Source: Sisyra terminalis
Lineage: Eukaryota > Arthropoda > Insecta > Neuroptera > Sisyridae
Reading direction: 5' to 3'
NCBI GenBank assembly: GCA_958496175.1
Contig: OY292276.1
Location: 52,651,080 to 52,715,079 of the forward strand
Length of the DNA: 64,000 nt
Part shown: one piece after another, positions 46,633-57,869 of the stretch
Position numbering within the stretch: position 1 is the first letter of the stretch
Layout of the letters: every line of letters starts with the position of its first letter
Notes under the pieces: generated by a model
Told to the model about the DNA's origin: nothing
What the model saw: only the letters and a program-made list of their open reading frames with translations
The model's database searches: none
Position numbers and translations under genes: made by a program

Positions 46633-47932
46633 TAACGTGACCATACGTCCCGCTTTCGGGCTTTGTGTCCCGCTGTCCGCGAAAAACCTAAAAATTTCCC
46701 GCTTTGAGAAAAAGTGACCTGTGATAGGTATTAGTATTCATCACAACCAAAATCATTATGCAGGTATACTGTATACCGTATACATATGATCCAAAAAAAA
46801 ACAGTTTTTTGCCTATCATTTTAAACGCTTTTCTAAGGCATGAAAAAAGTTCCCTCCAAAGCGCAGGTTGATATCTTGATTCTCCACGAAACTCAATGAA
46901 TGTCTATTTTCCCATTTAAATAACACGTAAAAAATTTTTTTTACCTTTTTATTTGGTAAAACTACGAAAAAATTTTTTTAAAATATTTATCAACTATTCT
47001 TGTAGGAAATTCAATTCTCTACAAAAAAGTATTGAGGTAGTTTTTTCGTAATTCTAACGGGTAAAAAGTTATTATGCTTTAAAACTCGCTACTGAGCAAA
47101 TTTGAAAGAAGATAGTTTCAAAGTAATTTTTTGAAGGAATGGACAATATTTCAAGATAATTTAATAAATTTTCTTGCATTTGAAATAATTCTCAACTTTT
47201 TGAAAACTTTTTTGGTGATTGCATGTATTTATTTCAAAATTTATCAAACTCGTAGACTATTTATAATATAATTAACAAATGTTTTTTGGCGAAGTACGAA
47301 CTGTGAATTATGAATGATTGTTTTTATTACAATTTGGATAACTTTTTCCCCATTAGAATTACGAAAAAATTACTAGAGTACTTTTTTGAAGAGGATTCAA
47401 TTTCCTACAAGAATAATTGATCTAAATTAAAAAAAAAATAGTTTTACCGGATAAAAATGTAAATTTTTTTTTTACATGTTATTTAAATGGGAAAACAGAA
47501 AATTATTGAGCTTCATGAAGAACTGAGATATCAAGCTGCGCTTTTGACGGATTTTTTTTATACCTACGAGAAGCTTTTGAGACAATAGCACTTGAAATTT
47601 TTTTTTTTTTTTGGACCACTCTAATACATATACAATACATATACCTATAGTGTAAAACCCATAGTACATGGATAAAAATCATACAAAAGTAAGTATTTAC
47701 AAATTTTAGCTAGTTATCGTTGCCACAACGGCGGGAATCGGCAATAAATAGACAACACATATAATAATCTTCATTGTTCCGTGTAATATATTTATTTTTT
47801 TGATAAAGAAGCACTGAATTGTACTATATTTCTAGTGTTGACATTTTACGCAAAATTATAATATGGTTTTCTAGTTTTCATATTAAAATTTACAAGTGTC
47901 CCGCTTTGAAACAAAAAAATATGGTCACGTTA
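46633..47932. mobile_element. hAT-like element in the last intron
   Basis: Terminal repeats TAACGTGACCATA (left) and TATGGTCACGTTA (right) are flanked by a perfect 8-bp duplication TGTATACA (46,625-46,632; 47,933-47,940). Subterminal TGTCCCGCTTT motifs occur at both ends. It is 1300 bp. The interior is occupied by a separate palindrome (46,780-47,622) and no transposase is visible. Confidence 0.88.
46780..47622. repeat. 843-bp palindromic (foldback) insertion
   Basis: An inverted repeat centred near 47,201. Matching blocks include CCCATTTAAATAACACGTAA (46,911) with its inverse ending at 47,491, and the ends GGTCCAAAAAAAA/TTTTTTTTGGACC. Arms are imperfect (~80% by eye). The flanks share ATACATAT on both sides as a possible 8-bp duplication. 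It lies inside the hAT-like element. Confidence 0.7.
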
Positions 47933-48340
47933 TGTATACATTAACGTAGTATTTTCAATAAAGAATTGGTAACTCCAAAATGTATATATGTACTTAAACG
48001 AGTCATTGTAGTTAAAATCAACGCTAGGAAATACGGCAAAAATAGCTTTTCTTTTAATTCTTAATAAAATTCTGAATTTTGCGAAATAATTTTGTTTTTC
48101 AAGAAATATAAATTTCGATGTTACTTATCTTAAAATGTAAAATATCCCACTTTAATTTTTATCGTTAGCGTTGACCCTAAAGCCAATGTTTGAGTATGAA
48201 ATAAATGGGGCGTTTTGTACTCTACATGTTTTATTTTACTCCCTAATTTGCTCTAACGTGATTATATACTTTAACAGTAGCATTTAAGAAGTTAAAGTAT
48301 TTATTTTAACCAATAATATAAACATAATTTCTTTTTTCAG

Positions 48341-48372
48341 ATGACGAAGATACTCAAGTGTCGGCGGTTTAA
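48341..48372 (+). CDS. Gef26: PDZ-GEF last coding exon: PDZ ligand and stop
   Basis: The 32-base terminal coding exon encodes DDEDTQVSAV and a TAA stop. Vertebrate RapGEF2 ends EDEDEQVSAV, so both the acidic lead-in and the class I-like PDZ ligand (S-A-V) are conserved. This fixes the C-terminus with confidence even though the exon is tiny. Acceptor TTTTTTCAG ends at 48,340. Confidence 0.96.
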
Positions 48373-50500
48373 AGGTTCTGCACCGTTACCTACTAGCAGT
48401 TATTCACTCAAAATTGATGTTTTTCTTGTCTTAAAGAATATATGATATATAAATGTTATAAAAGAAACCAAAATTTTCTTTCAAGTAACTATGTGATTAA
48501 TATATTATATTATTTTCGTAGATAGAAAAAAAAATGTAATGTGGAAAAAAAAATAATTGAAGATATTCCCAATAATTTCATCTTTGAACTGAAAGACATA
48601 TGTCAGATTATGCTATCAAGGAAAGAAAGTTCATTTTCTCATTATAATCTAACGACAATGGTATAATCTTTTCTGGCATTTTCGAATGGTTGATCTCTGT
48701 AGATTTTGTAACTCTTTGTAAAATTATTTTAAAACTTTTATGTTAATTATTATATTTTTTAAAAAGTTAGCCAAAACAATTTAAATATATACGTTTTATA
48801 GTCTTATACTCTCTTAAAGAACGTTTTCCAAATATATTTACATATGAATACTTTATACTTCCAATTTAACTTCCAAACTTCGAAAAACAAAAAATAAATT
48901 TTATCTGAGTTTCATCAGCTCATGCTTAGAAGCACGTAAATTTTTAGTGATAAACATTTGAAAATGTATTTTATTATATATTATATTTATAATATATTCT
49001 TCTACATTTTACGATATTTTCAAAAATGTTATCAATGTATTTAAAAGAAAAATACTTCCAATGTTTTCAGTGATAGATTAAATATTATAAATGTCGCTAT
49101 CATTAAAATAGTTTCCGAAACATTTTCCAAAAACTTTCCATATTTTTCGAATCACAATATATCTCAAAATTATAAAAATCTGATCTATTTATCCAGTGTA
49201 TTCGTGTAGTGTTTGTGTATAAAAAATATCTTTTAAGAATACTCTTATGTAAAATAAAGCAATTATTTTGGATTGATACTTTTGTCAAAATAAATTATTC
49301 AATGTAAGGATAAATTAGAATATTCTGTGATGTGCGTTTGAATGGTTTTGGTGTGAAAAAAATATATGAAAAACCTGACAATTTTATTGTATACCAAATA
49401 AATGTAAACGTTATAAGTTATACAAACTTGATTATTGCATTTTATATTTTTTTTTGTTACTAATATATTTTTTGAAATAATAGAAAAATTAAAAGAAAAC
49501 TATGCATTTACGTACACGCGGATGTAGTTATCCTTCTTTAGTGTCTAAAATCTAACTTCATGGTTTTCATCCATTTTTTGTCATGCCAAAAAATCACTGA
49601 TCTATTTTTCATAACGCACCCAAATAAGTATAACTTCAAAAATTTACTCAATTTACATTTACTTTCACTAAAATTGTTTTAATACATAAATTAAAAAAGT
49701 TTTACACAATTGATTGTTTTTAAACTTTATTTCATTATCTGATTATGTTATAAAGTATTCCTGCCGAACGACTACTTTGAATTTGTGCAATGCATTTGAG
49801 TAGAAATATTTGTTAGATATTTAAAAAAAATCACATTTATTTTTTAAATAGAGTCATTTTAACAAACCTTGATATGTAAATATGAAAATGATTACTTATT
49901 ATGACAAAAAAGATTTCTTGTTTAGAAAACATATTTTATCAATAATTAATTGCATTAAGTTCGCCTCTCTTCTGAAAGATGTACAAAGACAGTTGATAAG
50001 ATATATGAATTTCATTATCTGGAGATGCATTCCAAGAACAATTTCTTGTAAATTTTACTTAGTTTGTATATTTTAGTTATACTTGAAATTAAGATCTGCG
50101 GTATACATCAATTATTATTATAGTTTTATTTGTGTAATATAAATATATGTAATATGTCATACATTATAACTCGTGTTGCAGTTATGTCTCGTAAATTAAG
50201 TATAAGTGTAATTTTAATCATTGCAAGAAAATTTAAATAATACTTTATTTAATTATTATACCTGCATATTTGTATGACTTATTTTATACTTGAAACTCGA
50301 CCACATTGTTTTAGGTTTATATTAATATGTCATTGTTTGTATAATTTTAATAGGATTTATTTTTATTTTCAACCAACTAAACAGAAAATTATTATTAGTA
50401 TTACCTAATTTGTTTTTTTCAAGAAAATAATAAAATGTTATTTATTTAAAATCGTATTATAAAAAAAACAACTTTTAATAAAGTGATTTTACTAGTCGGA
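48373..50500 (+). other. probable 3' UTR and downstream region
   Basis: AT-rich non-coding DNA after the stop. Several AATAAA-type signals occur; a well-placed distal one is at 50,477-50,482, followed by a GT-rich stretch. Which is used cannot be decided from sequence. Confidence 0.45.
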
Positions 50501-51386
50501 AATTAGTGTCTTTTTATTCTCCATTATTCCAATTATCCTTCAATGCAAAAGTTTTTTTTTTCTTAAATTTCAAAGTTTAAAAAAAAATTGAAACTAATAA
50601 ATTAGAAAAAATCTGATGTTAATGTTCCTTCGTTTAATCAATTTGACCACAGTAAAATTATTGCGGTCAATAGATCATTTCGATAATACATTTTGCTTTT
50701 ATGTTCACCGGGTTGCATAAAGCGTGAAACAATTTCGCTAATTATATTATTGAAAAATAAAATAGTAAAAATTATGCAAGCCATTGATTTAGCATTTGTT
50801 TTCTAAAATTAATTGATTGATACCGGGAAAAGTGAGTAAAAAAAAATTTTCTTCTCTATTAAATTTAGTGATTCGGAAACTAATTTTTTAGTCAAAAGAT
50901 TTTTATAATACATGATTAAACCATATTTTTTTCACGAAAATGAATAGTAATAAAAATAATAATTCTTGTAGAATTATAATACGTATCCTTTTTTTGGGAG
51001 ATACTTAATCGGAAAAATCCATTCTTATTAAGACTTGTATGTTTTTTTAATTGAATTTTTTGGTAAAGAGATGAAGATGCTTGATCCATAAGACATTTTA
51101 CACAATTTACAAATATTTATTAAAACGAGTATAACAATTACTAACATATAATGTTTATTATAAATATTCAAAAAACTCATGTATATTATTTTGTATATTT
51201 AAATGATTTTGAACATTAATAAACTATCGTTTGAATAGAGTACTTTGTTTCAATTCTATTTTCCTCACTCAAACTGTTTCAAAGTTTCTAGTACTGTAAA
51301 GTAATACATTAAAGGGTAGTTAGTACGATAAGGTAAGTACTATGCTTTAAGATAGAATGTCCTATTTTAAATCGAAATTATATGAT
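50501..51386. other. intergenic DNA before the palindrome
   Basis: No gene or repeat recognised. Confidence 0.4.
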
Positions 51387-51702
51387 AATTTTGATCAAAA
51401 AAACTTTCATACGAAATGAATGCTTCGATTGATTTTCATGGAGTTTTCCAAATTTAATCATACGAAATAAACTTATACTTAAATAGTATTAGAATATAAC
51501 AAGCAAATCAATAATATCGAAAAAAACAATGAAGGACATTATAATGATACCATGTCTTTAGACAAATTTTCCGGGATTAACATGGAGAAGCTATGGTTAA
51601 AATATTTTCGGGAAATTCAAATTCCTTCGATCGAAAAAATTTTTCAAGTTTCCATCAATGAAGAATTCTTTATATATGAGTTTTAACGTCATTTACATAT
51701 AT

Positions 51703-51776
51703 CTTCTAATGGCCGAGTGGACTGAGATGTGGACTATCAAGCAGAAGATCATGGATACGATCACCGGTTCGGTAAG
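51703..51776 (+). ncRNA. tRNA(Ser/Leu)-like module, outer unit
   Basis: TGGCCGAGTGGACTGAG matches a Ser/Leu tRNA A box (TGGCCGAGTGGTTAAGG). The B-box region, by alignment with the inner unit, is degraded here. A convincing acceptor stem is absent. It is likely tRNA-derived and may have served as an internal Pol III promoter. An exact mirror copy is at 55,834-55,907 (-). Confidence 0.5.
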
Positions 51777-51899
51777 TTGTTTTTTCTATTTCTATTAATA
51801 TAAATATAATTCTAATATATTCCTTTCAGCATTAAATATCACTTTCCATCGTTAATAATTAACTTAACGTTAGTTTCAGCCGAATAATTCGATCATCAC

Positions 51900-52030
51900 T
51901 TCTTTCAACCTTTCGAGGTTGAAAAGTGATCGATCGAATACGTAGATTTTTTTTTTTTTGATACCGCATATGTGACGTCACTTAATGACGTCCCCAAATG
52001 ACGTCATTAGCGAAAAAATGAGGGGGAGGA
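51900..52030 (+). promoter_or_regulatory. hairpin and clustered TGACGTCA-type sites
   Basis: A hairpin TTTCAACCTTTCGAGGTTGAAA-like (about 51,903-51,925) is followed by GTGACGTCACTT, AATGACGTCC and AATGACGTCATT within 50 bases. TGACGTCA is the CRE/ATF palindrome. Equivalent clusters occur in unit 2 (about 53,225-53,280) and both mirror units. Binding is not shown. Confidence 0.4.
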
Positions 52031-52794
52031 TTTCGAATTTTCGATTTTCGAGGAATAGGATATTGGGAATGGCTTAGTTACGTCACGGGAGGCCTAAAAA
52101 ACATATCCTATAGTGACTTTTTTTGGTATTTTTTGGAAAAATTTTCTGCCGAAATTCTGAAGAATCCCAAAAATAGGCCAATTTTCCCGGTTTTTTTCAC
52201 TTTTTTCAACTTTAACGCCGTTTTTAGCGAAAACGATAAGTCGTAGGTTAACGATTGTAGGCTCATTCGATAGCGCTTGAATTACTCTATCGATTGTGTA
52301 AATTTGGTCCTGGAAAAGCTAAAGGGGAAAAACTTTTTTTTTTTACTTTTCAAAAATTTAAAATCGTCGACCGGATGCTCGTCGAATTTATAAAAAAAAA
52401 AAATTATCGAATTTTGGGATGAAATTTACACCATGGGTGCATAACGTTACGATCGAGCTATAATCGAAAACAATTTGAACTTTTCGATAACCATAATCGA
52501 ATTTAACGAAATTAAAAATTTTCGTATTATGCGTTATAATGCAATGCAAATGTAAATTGTTTTCTTGAAAAAAAGGATCAAGGACCTAAAAATTTTCTAA
52601 TGTGGTTAGATAACTTTTCCGAACGTAACATGAAGAAGCAATGGTTCAAATTTTTCCGGAAAATTCCACGAAAATCGTCCGATTGTAAAAAATTAAAGTT
52701 AATTAATTCGATATTAAAGTATGATATATGATGTAAGATAATGCTATTCAAATAGGTACAAATTTGTTTTTACGAAAAAAGGATCAAGGACTAT

Positions 52795-53775
52795 AAAATG
52801 TTACAATGTCTTTAGACAAATTTTCCAACTTTAACACGGAGCAGCTAGGGTTAAAATATTTTTGAAAATTTCCAATTCCTTCGATCGAAAATTTTTTTCA
52901 AGTTTCCATCAATGAAGAAATCTTTATATATGAGTTTTAACGATCAATAAATATATCTTCCAATGGCCGAATCGATAAGCGCACGGAATATGTTATAAAC
53001 GGAAAGACGATGGATCGAACCCCCAAGAAGGTAAAAGATTTTTATATTTCTACTAACCAATTTCTAATTTCTATAAATTCGTTACAGCTTAAATTATCAC
53101 TTTCGATCGTTAATAATTATCTTAACGTTAGTTTCAGCCGAATAATTCGATCATCACTTTCAACCTTTCGGGGTTGAGAAGTGATCGATCGATTACGTAG
53201 ATTTTTTTTCCTTTTGGTTCATATATATGACGTCACACATACGTCGCAATCCAATGACGTCACCCAATGACGTCATTCCCGGAAAAATGAGGGGGAGGAT
53301 ATCGAATTTTCGATTTTCGTGAAATAGGAGTTCGGGAATGGCTTAGTTACGTCACGGGAAGCCTAAAAAACGTATCCGAAAGTCTATTTTTTTCGTTTTT
53401 TTTTCGAAAAAATTTCTGCCGAAATTCTGAAGAATCCCAAAAATAGGCCAATTTAGGCGATTTTTTTCACTTTTTTCAACTTTAACGCCGTTTTTAGCGA
53501 AAACTATCGATCGTAGGTTAACGATAGTAGGCTCACTCGATAGCGCTTGAATTACTCTATCGATGGTGAAAATTTGGTCCCCGAAAAGCGTAAGGGGAAA
53601 AACTTTTTTTTTCAACTTCTCAAAAATTTAATTTCGTCGACCGGATGCTCGTCGAATTTAGCAAAAAATTTTTATCGACTTTTGTGGTGAAATTTACACC
53701 ATGGGTGCATAATGTTTTCATCGAGGCTATAATATAAAAAAAATTGAACTTTTCGAATCCCATCATCGAATTTTT
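52795..53775 (+). repeat. palindrome unit 2 (left arm, inner copy)
   Basis: A diverged tandem copy of unit 1, cut off at the palindrome axis. It has the same order of landmarks (52,808; 52,956; 53,341; 53,641). It is closer to its mirror image in the right arm than to unit 1, so tandem duplication came first and the inverted duplication (or arm-to-arm gene conversion) later. Confidence 0.8.
52956..53028 (+). ncRNA. tRNA(Ser/Leu)-like module, inner unit
   Basis: TGGCCGAATCGATAAGCGC at the A-box position and GGATCGAACCCCC at the B-box position (compare GGTTCGAACCC in tRNA-Ser). Spacing is near that of a class II tRNA without most of the variable arm. A GT...AG pair (about 53,029 to 53,089) follows in both units. 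Mirror copy at 54,582-54,654 (-). Confidence 0.5.
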
Positions 53776-56599
53776 CCATAATGAAAATTTTTACTTACGT
53801 CATAGTGCTATGCAATTGTTAATTTTTTTTATCAAAAAATTCAATGAGGGGATTCGAAAAGTTCAATTTTTTTTATATTATAGCCTCGATGAAAACATTA
53901 TGCACCCATGGTGTAAATTTCACCACAAAAGTCGATAAAAATTTTTTGCTAAATTCGACGAGCATCCGGTCGACGAAATTAAATTTTTGAGAAGTTGAAA
54001 AAAAAAGTTTTTCCCCTTACGCTTTTCGGGGACCAAATTTTCACCATCGATAGAGTAATTCAAGCGCTATCGAGTGAGCCTACTATCGTTAACCTACGAT
54101 CGATAGTTTTCGCTAAAAACGGCGTTAAAGTTGAAAAAAGTGAAAAAAATCGCCTAAATTGGCCTATTTTTGGGATTCTTCAGAATTTCGGCAGAAATTT
54201 TTTCGAAAAAAAAACGAAAAAAATAGACTTTCGGATACGTTTTTTAGGCTTCCCGTGACGTAACTAAGCCATTCCCGAACTCCTATTTCACGAAAATCGA
54301 AAATTCGATATCCTCCCCCTCATTTTTCCGGGAATGACGTCATTGGGTGACGTCATTGGATTGCGACGTATGTGTGACGTCATATATATGAACCAAAAGG
54401 AAAAAAAATCTACGTAATCGATCGATCACTTCTCAACCCCGAAAGGTTGAAAGTGATGATCGAATTATTCGGCTGAAACTAACGTTAAGATAATTATTAA
54501 CGATCGAAAGTGATAATTTAAGCTGTAACGAATTTATAGAAATTAGAAATTGGTTAGTAGAAATATAAAAATCTTTTACCTTCTTGGGGGTTCGATCCAT
54601 CGTCTTTCCGTTTATAACATATTCCGTGCGCTTATCGATTCGGCCATTGGAAGATATATTTATTGATCGTTAAAACTCATATATAAAGATTTCTTCATTG
54701 ATGGAAACTTGAAAAAAATTTTCGATCGAAGGAATTGGAAATTTTCAAAAATATTTTAACCCTAGCTGCTCCGTGTTAAAGTTGGAAAATTTGTCTAAAG
54801 ACATTGTAACATTTTATAGTCCTTGATCCTTTTTTCGTAAAAACAAATTTGTACCTATTTGAATAGCATTATCTTACATCATATATCATACTTTAATATC
54901 GAATTAATTAACTTTAATTTTTTACAATCGGACGATTTTCGTGGAATTTTCCGGAAAAATTTGAACCATTGCTTCTTCATGTTACGTTCGGAAAAGTTAT
55001 CTAACCACATTAGAAAATTTTTAGGTCCTTGATCCTTTTTTTCAAGAAAACAATTTACATTTGCATTGCATTATAACGCATAATACGAAAATTTTTAATT
55101 TCGTTAAATTCGATTATGGTTATCGAAAAGTTCAAATTGTTTTCGATTATAGCTCGATCGTAACGTTATGCACCCATGGTGTAAATTTCATCCCAAAATT
55201 CGATAATTTTTTTTTTTTATAAATTCGACGAGCATCCGGTCGACGATTTTAAATTTTTGAAAAGTAAAAAAAAAAAGTTTTTCCCCTTTAGCTTTTCCAG
55301 GACCAAATTTACACAATCGATAGAGTAATTCAAGCGCTATCGAATGAGCCTACAATCGTTAACCTACGACTTATCGTTTTCGCTAAAAACGGCGTTAAAG
55401 TTGAAAAAAGTGAAAAAAACCGGGAAAATTGGCCTATTTTTGGGATTCTTCAGAATTTCGGCAGAAAATTTTTCCAAAAAATACCAAAAAAAGTCACTAT
55501 AGGATATGTTTTTTAGGCCTCCCGTGACGTAACTAAGCCATTCCCAATATCCTATTCCTCGAAAATCGAAAATTCGAAATCCTCCCCCTCATTTTTTCGC
55601 TAATGACGTCATTTGGGGACGTCATTAAGTGACGTCACATATGCGGTATCAAAAAAAAAAAAATCTACGTATTCGATCGATCACTTTTCAACCTCGAAAG
55701 GTTGAAAGTGATGATCGAATTATTCGGCTGAAACTAACGTTAAGTTAATTATTAACGATGGAAAGTGATATTTAATGCTGAAAGGAATACATTAGAATTA
55801 TATTTATATTAATAGAAATAGAAAAAACAACTTACCGAACCGGTGATCGTATCCATGATCTTCTGCTTGATAGTCCACATCTCAGTCCACTCGGCCATTA
55901 GAAGATATATGTAAATGACGTTAAAACTCATATATAAAGAATTCTTCATTGATGGAAACTTGAAAAATTTTTTCGATCGAAGGAATTTGAATTTCCCGAA
56001 AATATTTTAACCATAGCTTCTCCATGTTAATCCCGGAAAATTTGTCTAAAGACATGGTATCATTATAATGTCCTTCATTGTTTTTTTCGATATTATTGAT
56101 ATTATCGATATTATTGATTTGCTTGTTATATTCTAATACTATTTAAGTATAAGTTTATTTCGTATGATTAAATTTGGAAAACTCCATGAAAATCAATCGA
56201 AGCATTCATTTCGTATGAAAGTTTTATCGATCAAAATTAAATAGAATTTTTAGAACTTATTTTTACTATAGCTCCTTTATTTCACGCTAAAAGAAAATGC
56301 TGATATAATATGGATATAAGAATTATTTACAACTTTTTGATATTTTTTAACGTTATTTTCGATAAGTTAATCATTTAATTTGATAGCTTTATTTCGTAAT
56401 ATATTAGTAGTATAATATAATATCAATTAATGCGAATAAGGATGTACTAATTAGTGCATGTTTTTCAGTAAGGAAAGTGATCGTAATCTTTTGCAGAAAT
56501 GATGTAATTATACATATGTAATAACAATTGTTGATTGGATTGCCAGAAAAGGATTTCTTATTACTCCTCGACTCAATTTTAAACCTTCTCGAAAATTCT

Positions 56600-57000
56600 A
56601 ATAAAAAAATTTTCCATATATTTTTTTTCTTTTGAAATTAAGTGAGCATCATAGCTATAAAAATATAACTTATTGATCGATTAATTCCGACCCCAAATGG
56701 TTGAAATAATAAATCGAATATTTCGATTTTAAGGATTCGGTATCAAGGAGAAATCATATTGAGTTATAGAACAAACTATTACGACAAAAAATGTAAAAAA
56801 AAATAATTAAAAAAATATACACTCTCGGGAATCGAACCCGAGACCTTCGGCAGTATGATCGCCACTCACATCCACTACACTAGCAGTAGATATGTTTTGA
56901 GAACATTGAAACTTATATTTAAATATTTCACAAAAAAAAAAATTTCATAACCGTTAGTTATTCCTCAATATTTTATAGCCAAACAAAAGGGTTCATTTTT
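56600..57000 (-). repeat. degenerate relative of the palindrome unit
   Basis: Outside the palindrome, a diverged segment preserves the order of the right-arm unit. It has ATTGATCGATTAATTCCGAC and CCCAAATGGTTGAAA (compare CCCCGAAAGGTTGAAA), a TTCGGTAT-like block, the tRNA-like module (56,818-56,888) and a tail resembling GAAGATATAT...TTAAAACTCATATATAAAG. It shows the unit is an older dispersed or tandem family. Confidence 0.6.
56818..56888 (-). ncRNA. tRNA-like sequence (pseudo-tRNA)
   Basis: On the - strand: A box TAGTGTAGTGGATG, then a perfect T arm CTCGGG-TTCGATT-CCCGAG with B box GGTTCGATTCC. The anticodon stem is only partly formed and the 5' side does not pair with a proper acceptor stem. 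It is therefore a tRNA-derived module or pseudogene, not a confident functional tRNA. Confidence 0.6.
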
Positions 57001-57860
57001 TTTGAATACTGTGTACAACAATACCGGAAAACCAATAAAAAATTGATGCTCGAAAGTGCCACTAATTGTCAAATTTAAGATCAACAAGAATCATATTAAG
57101 TAAATGTTGTTTAAGATAATTTTCTATTGATTACAAATCTTTGCTTGATTAAGCTATTACAAATATTCTCAAACAAATCTTATTTAATATCATTATTGCT
57201 GAAAACTTAAAACCTCTGAAAATAAAAACTATTGATACTCTGAAATTAAAAACTTCATAAATAAAACAATGAGTTCCATTGAAAAAATATTTATTTATTA
57301 TCAATAAAGATTCAATTACAGAAAAAATTACAATTAATATTTCTATGACATGTTTTCTTATATTAAATTTGTGTACATAATATTTTTATATAAAATATTT
57401 AATTTTTTTTTTTTATTACTTCATATTCCTTTATATTTTTTATTTATTTAGATATCTAAACCCAAAAACATAAAATTATACTATTATACTAACAATTAAA
57501 CATTTTCAAGAGAATCTTTATCATTGATTTGGTTAATTCGAACCAAAGATTTATACCACAAATTTATAAAACACTGATCACTAATTTAATCTGATAACAC
57601 TTTGATTTAAATTATTCACTTTCACTTCGAAAAATCAACAATGGTATTTCAATTGTTCATCCACTACCAATCCACGTTAGGAATGATGATGAGGGACAAT
57701 CCAAAAACGAATAACTCTCCTTTGTTGTTAACGGGGCTCATTGTTGAGTAACTAGAGTTAAAAAAGAAAAAAAAACTATTAAAAAACAATACAGAAACAT
57801 TTTTATATAACAATTTGATAACAATTAACAATTATATAACAATTTTATATAAGATTTCAT
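57001..57860. other. intergenic DNA
   Basis: AT-rich, no recognised gene. Confidence 0.4.
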
Positions 57861-57869
57861 CCCTTAAAC

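Larger units (their letters stand above)
51540..52794 (+). repeat. palindrome unit 1 (left arm, outer copy)
   Basis: A unit of about 1.26 kb. Landmarks recur in unit 2 at a spacing of 1253-1270 bases: GTCTTTAGACAAATTTTCC (51,553), the tRNA-like module (51,703), GCTTAGTTACGTCACGGGA (52,072) and CCGGATGCTCGTCGAATTTA (52,371). The 52,560-52,690 segment is a partial repeat of the unit's own beginning. No protein coding is apparent. The mirror copy is at about 54,816-56,070. Confidence 0.8.
51387..56238. repeat. 4.85 kb giant palindrome, two 2.4 kb arms
   Basis: The axis lies near 53,805: positions x and about 107,610-x are complementary from the centre out to about 51,387/56,238. The arms are essentially identical over their middle. 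Identical 264-base open stretches at 53,352-53,615 (-) and 53,995-54,258 (+) illustrate this. They differ by a few changes beside the ~60-base spacer (about 53,776-53,835), and by a short tandem expansion of an ATAATATCG-type word near the outer end (about 51,515 versus 56,090). Each arm holds two tandem copies of a ~1.26 kb unit. Identity is greatest inside and lower at the edges, which argues against a simple read-through assembly artefact. The element family is not recognised. Confidence 0.92.

Noticed and set aside
53352..54258. Identical 87-codon open frames on opposite strands in the two palindrome arms
   Set aside because: They are identical only because the arms mirror each other. The equivalent stretch in the outer units is not kept open, the product is Lys/Phe-rich like translated AT-rich DNA, and no family is recognised.
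51387..56238. Palindrome as a sequencing or assembly hairpin artefact
   Set aside because: Not fully excluded, but the arms differ by substitutions near the centre and by an expanded short repeat near the outer end, and a related diverged unit lies outside. Long-read spanning evidence would settle it.
56818..56888. A functional tRNA gene
   Set aside because: The T arm and boxes are good, but the acceptor stem does not pair and the anticodon stem is only 3 bp, and its context matches a repeat unit.
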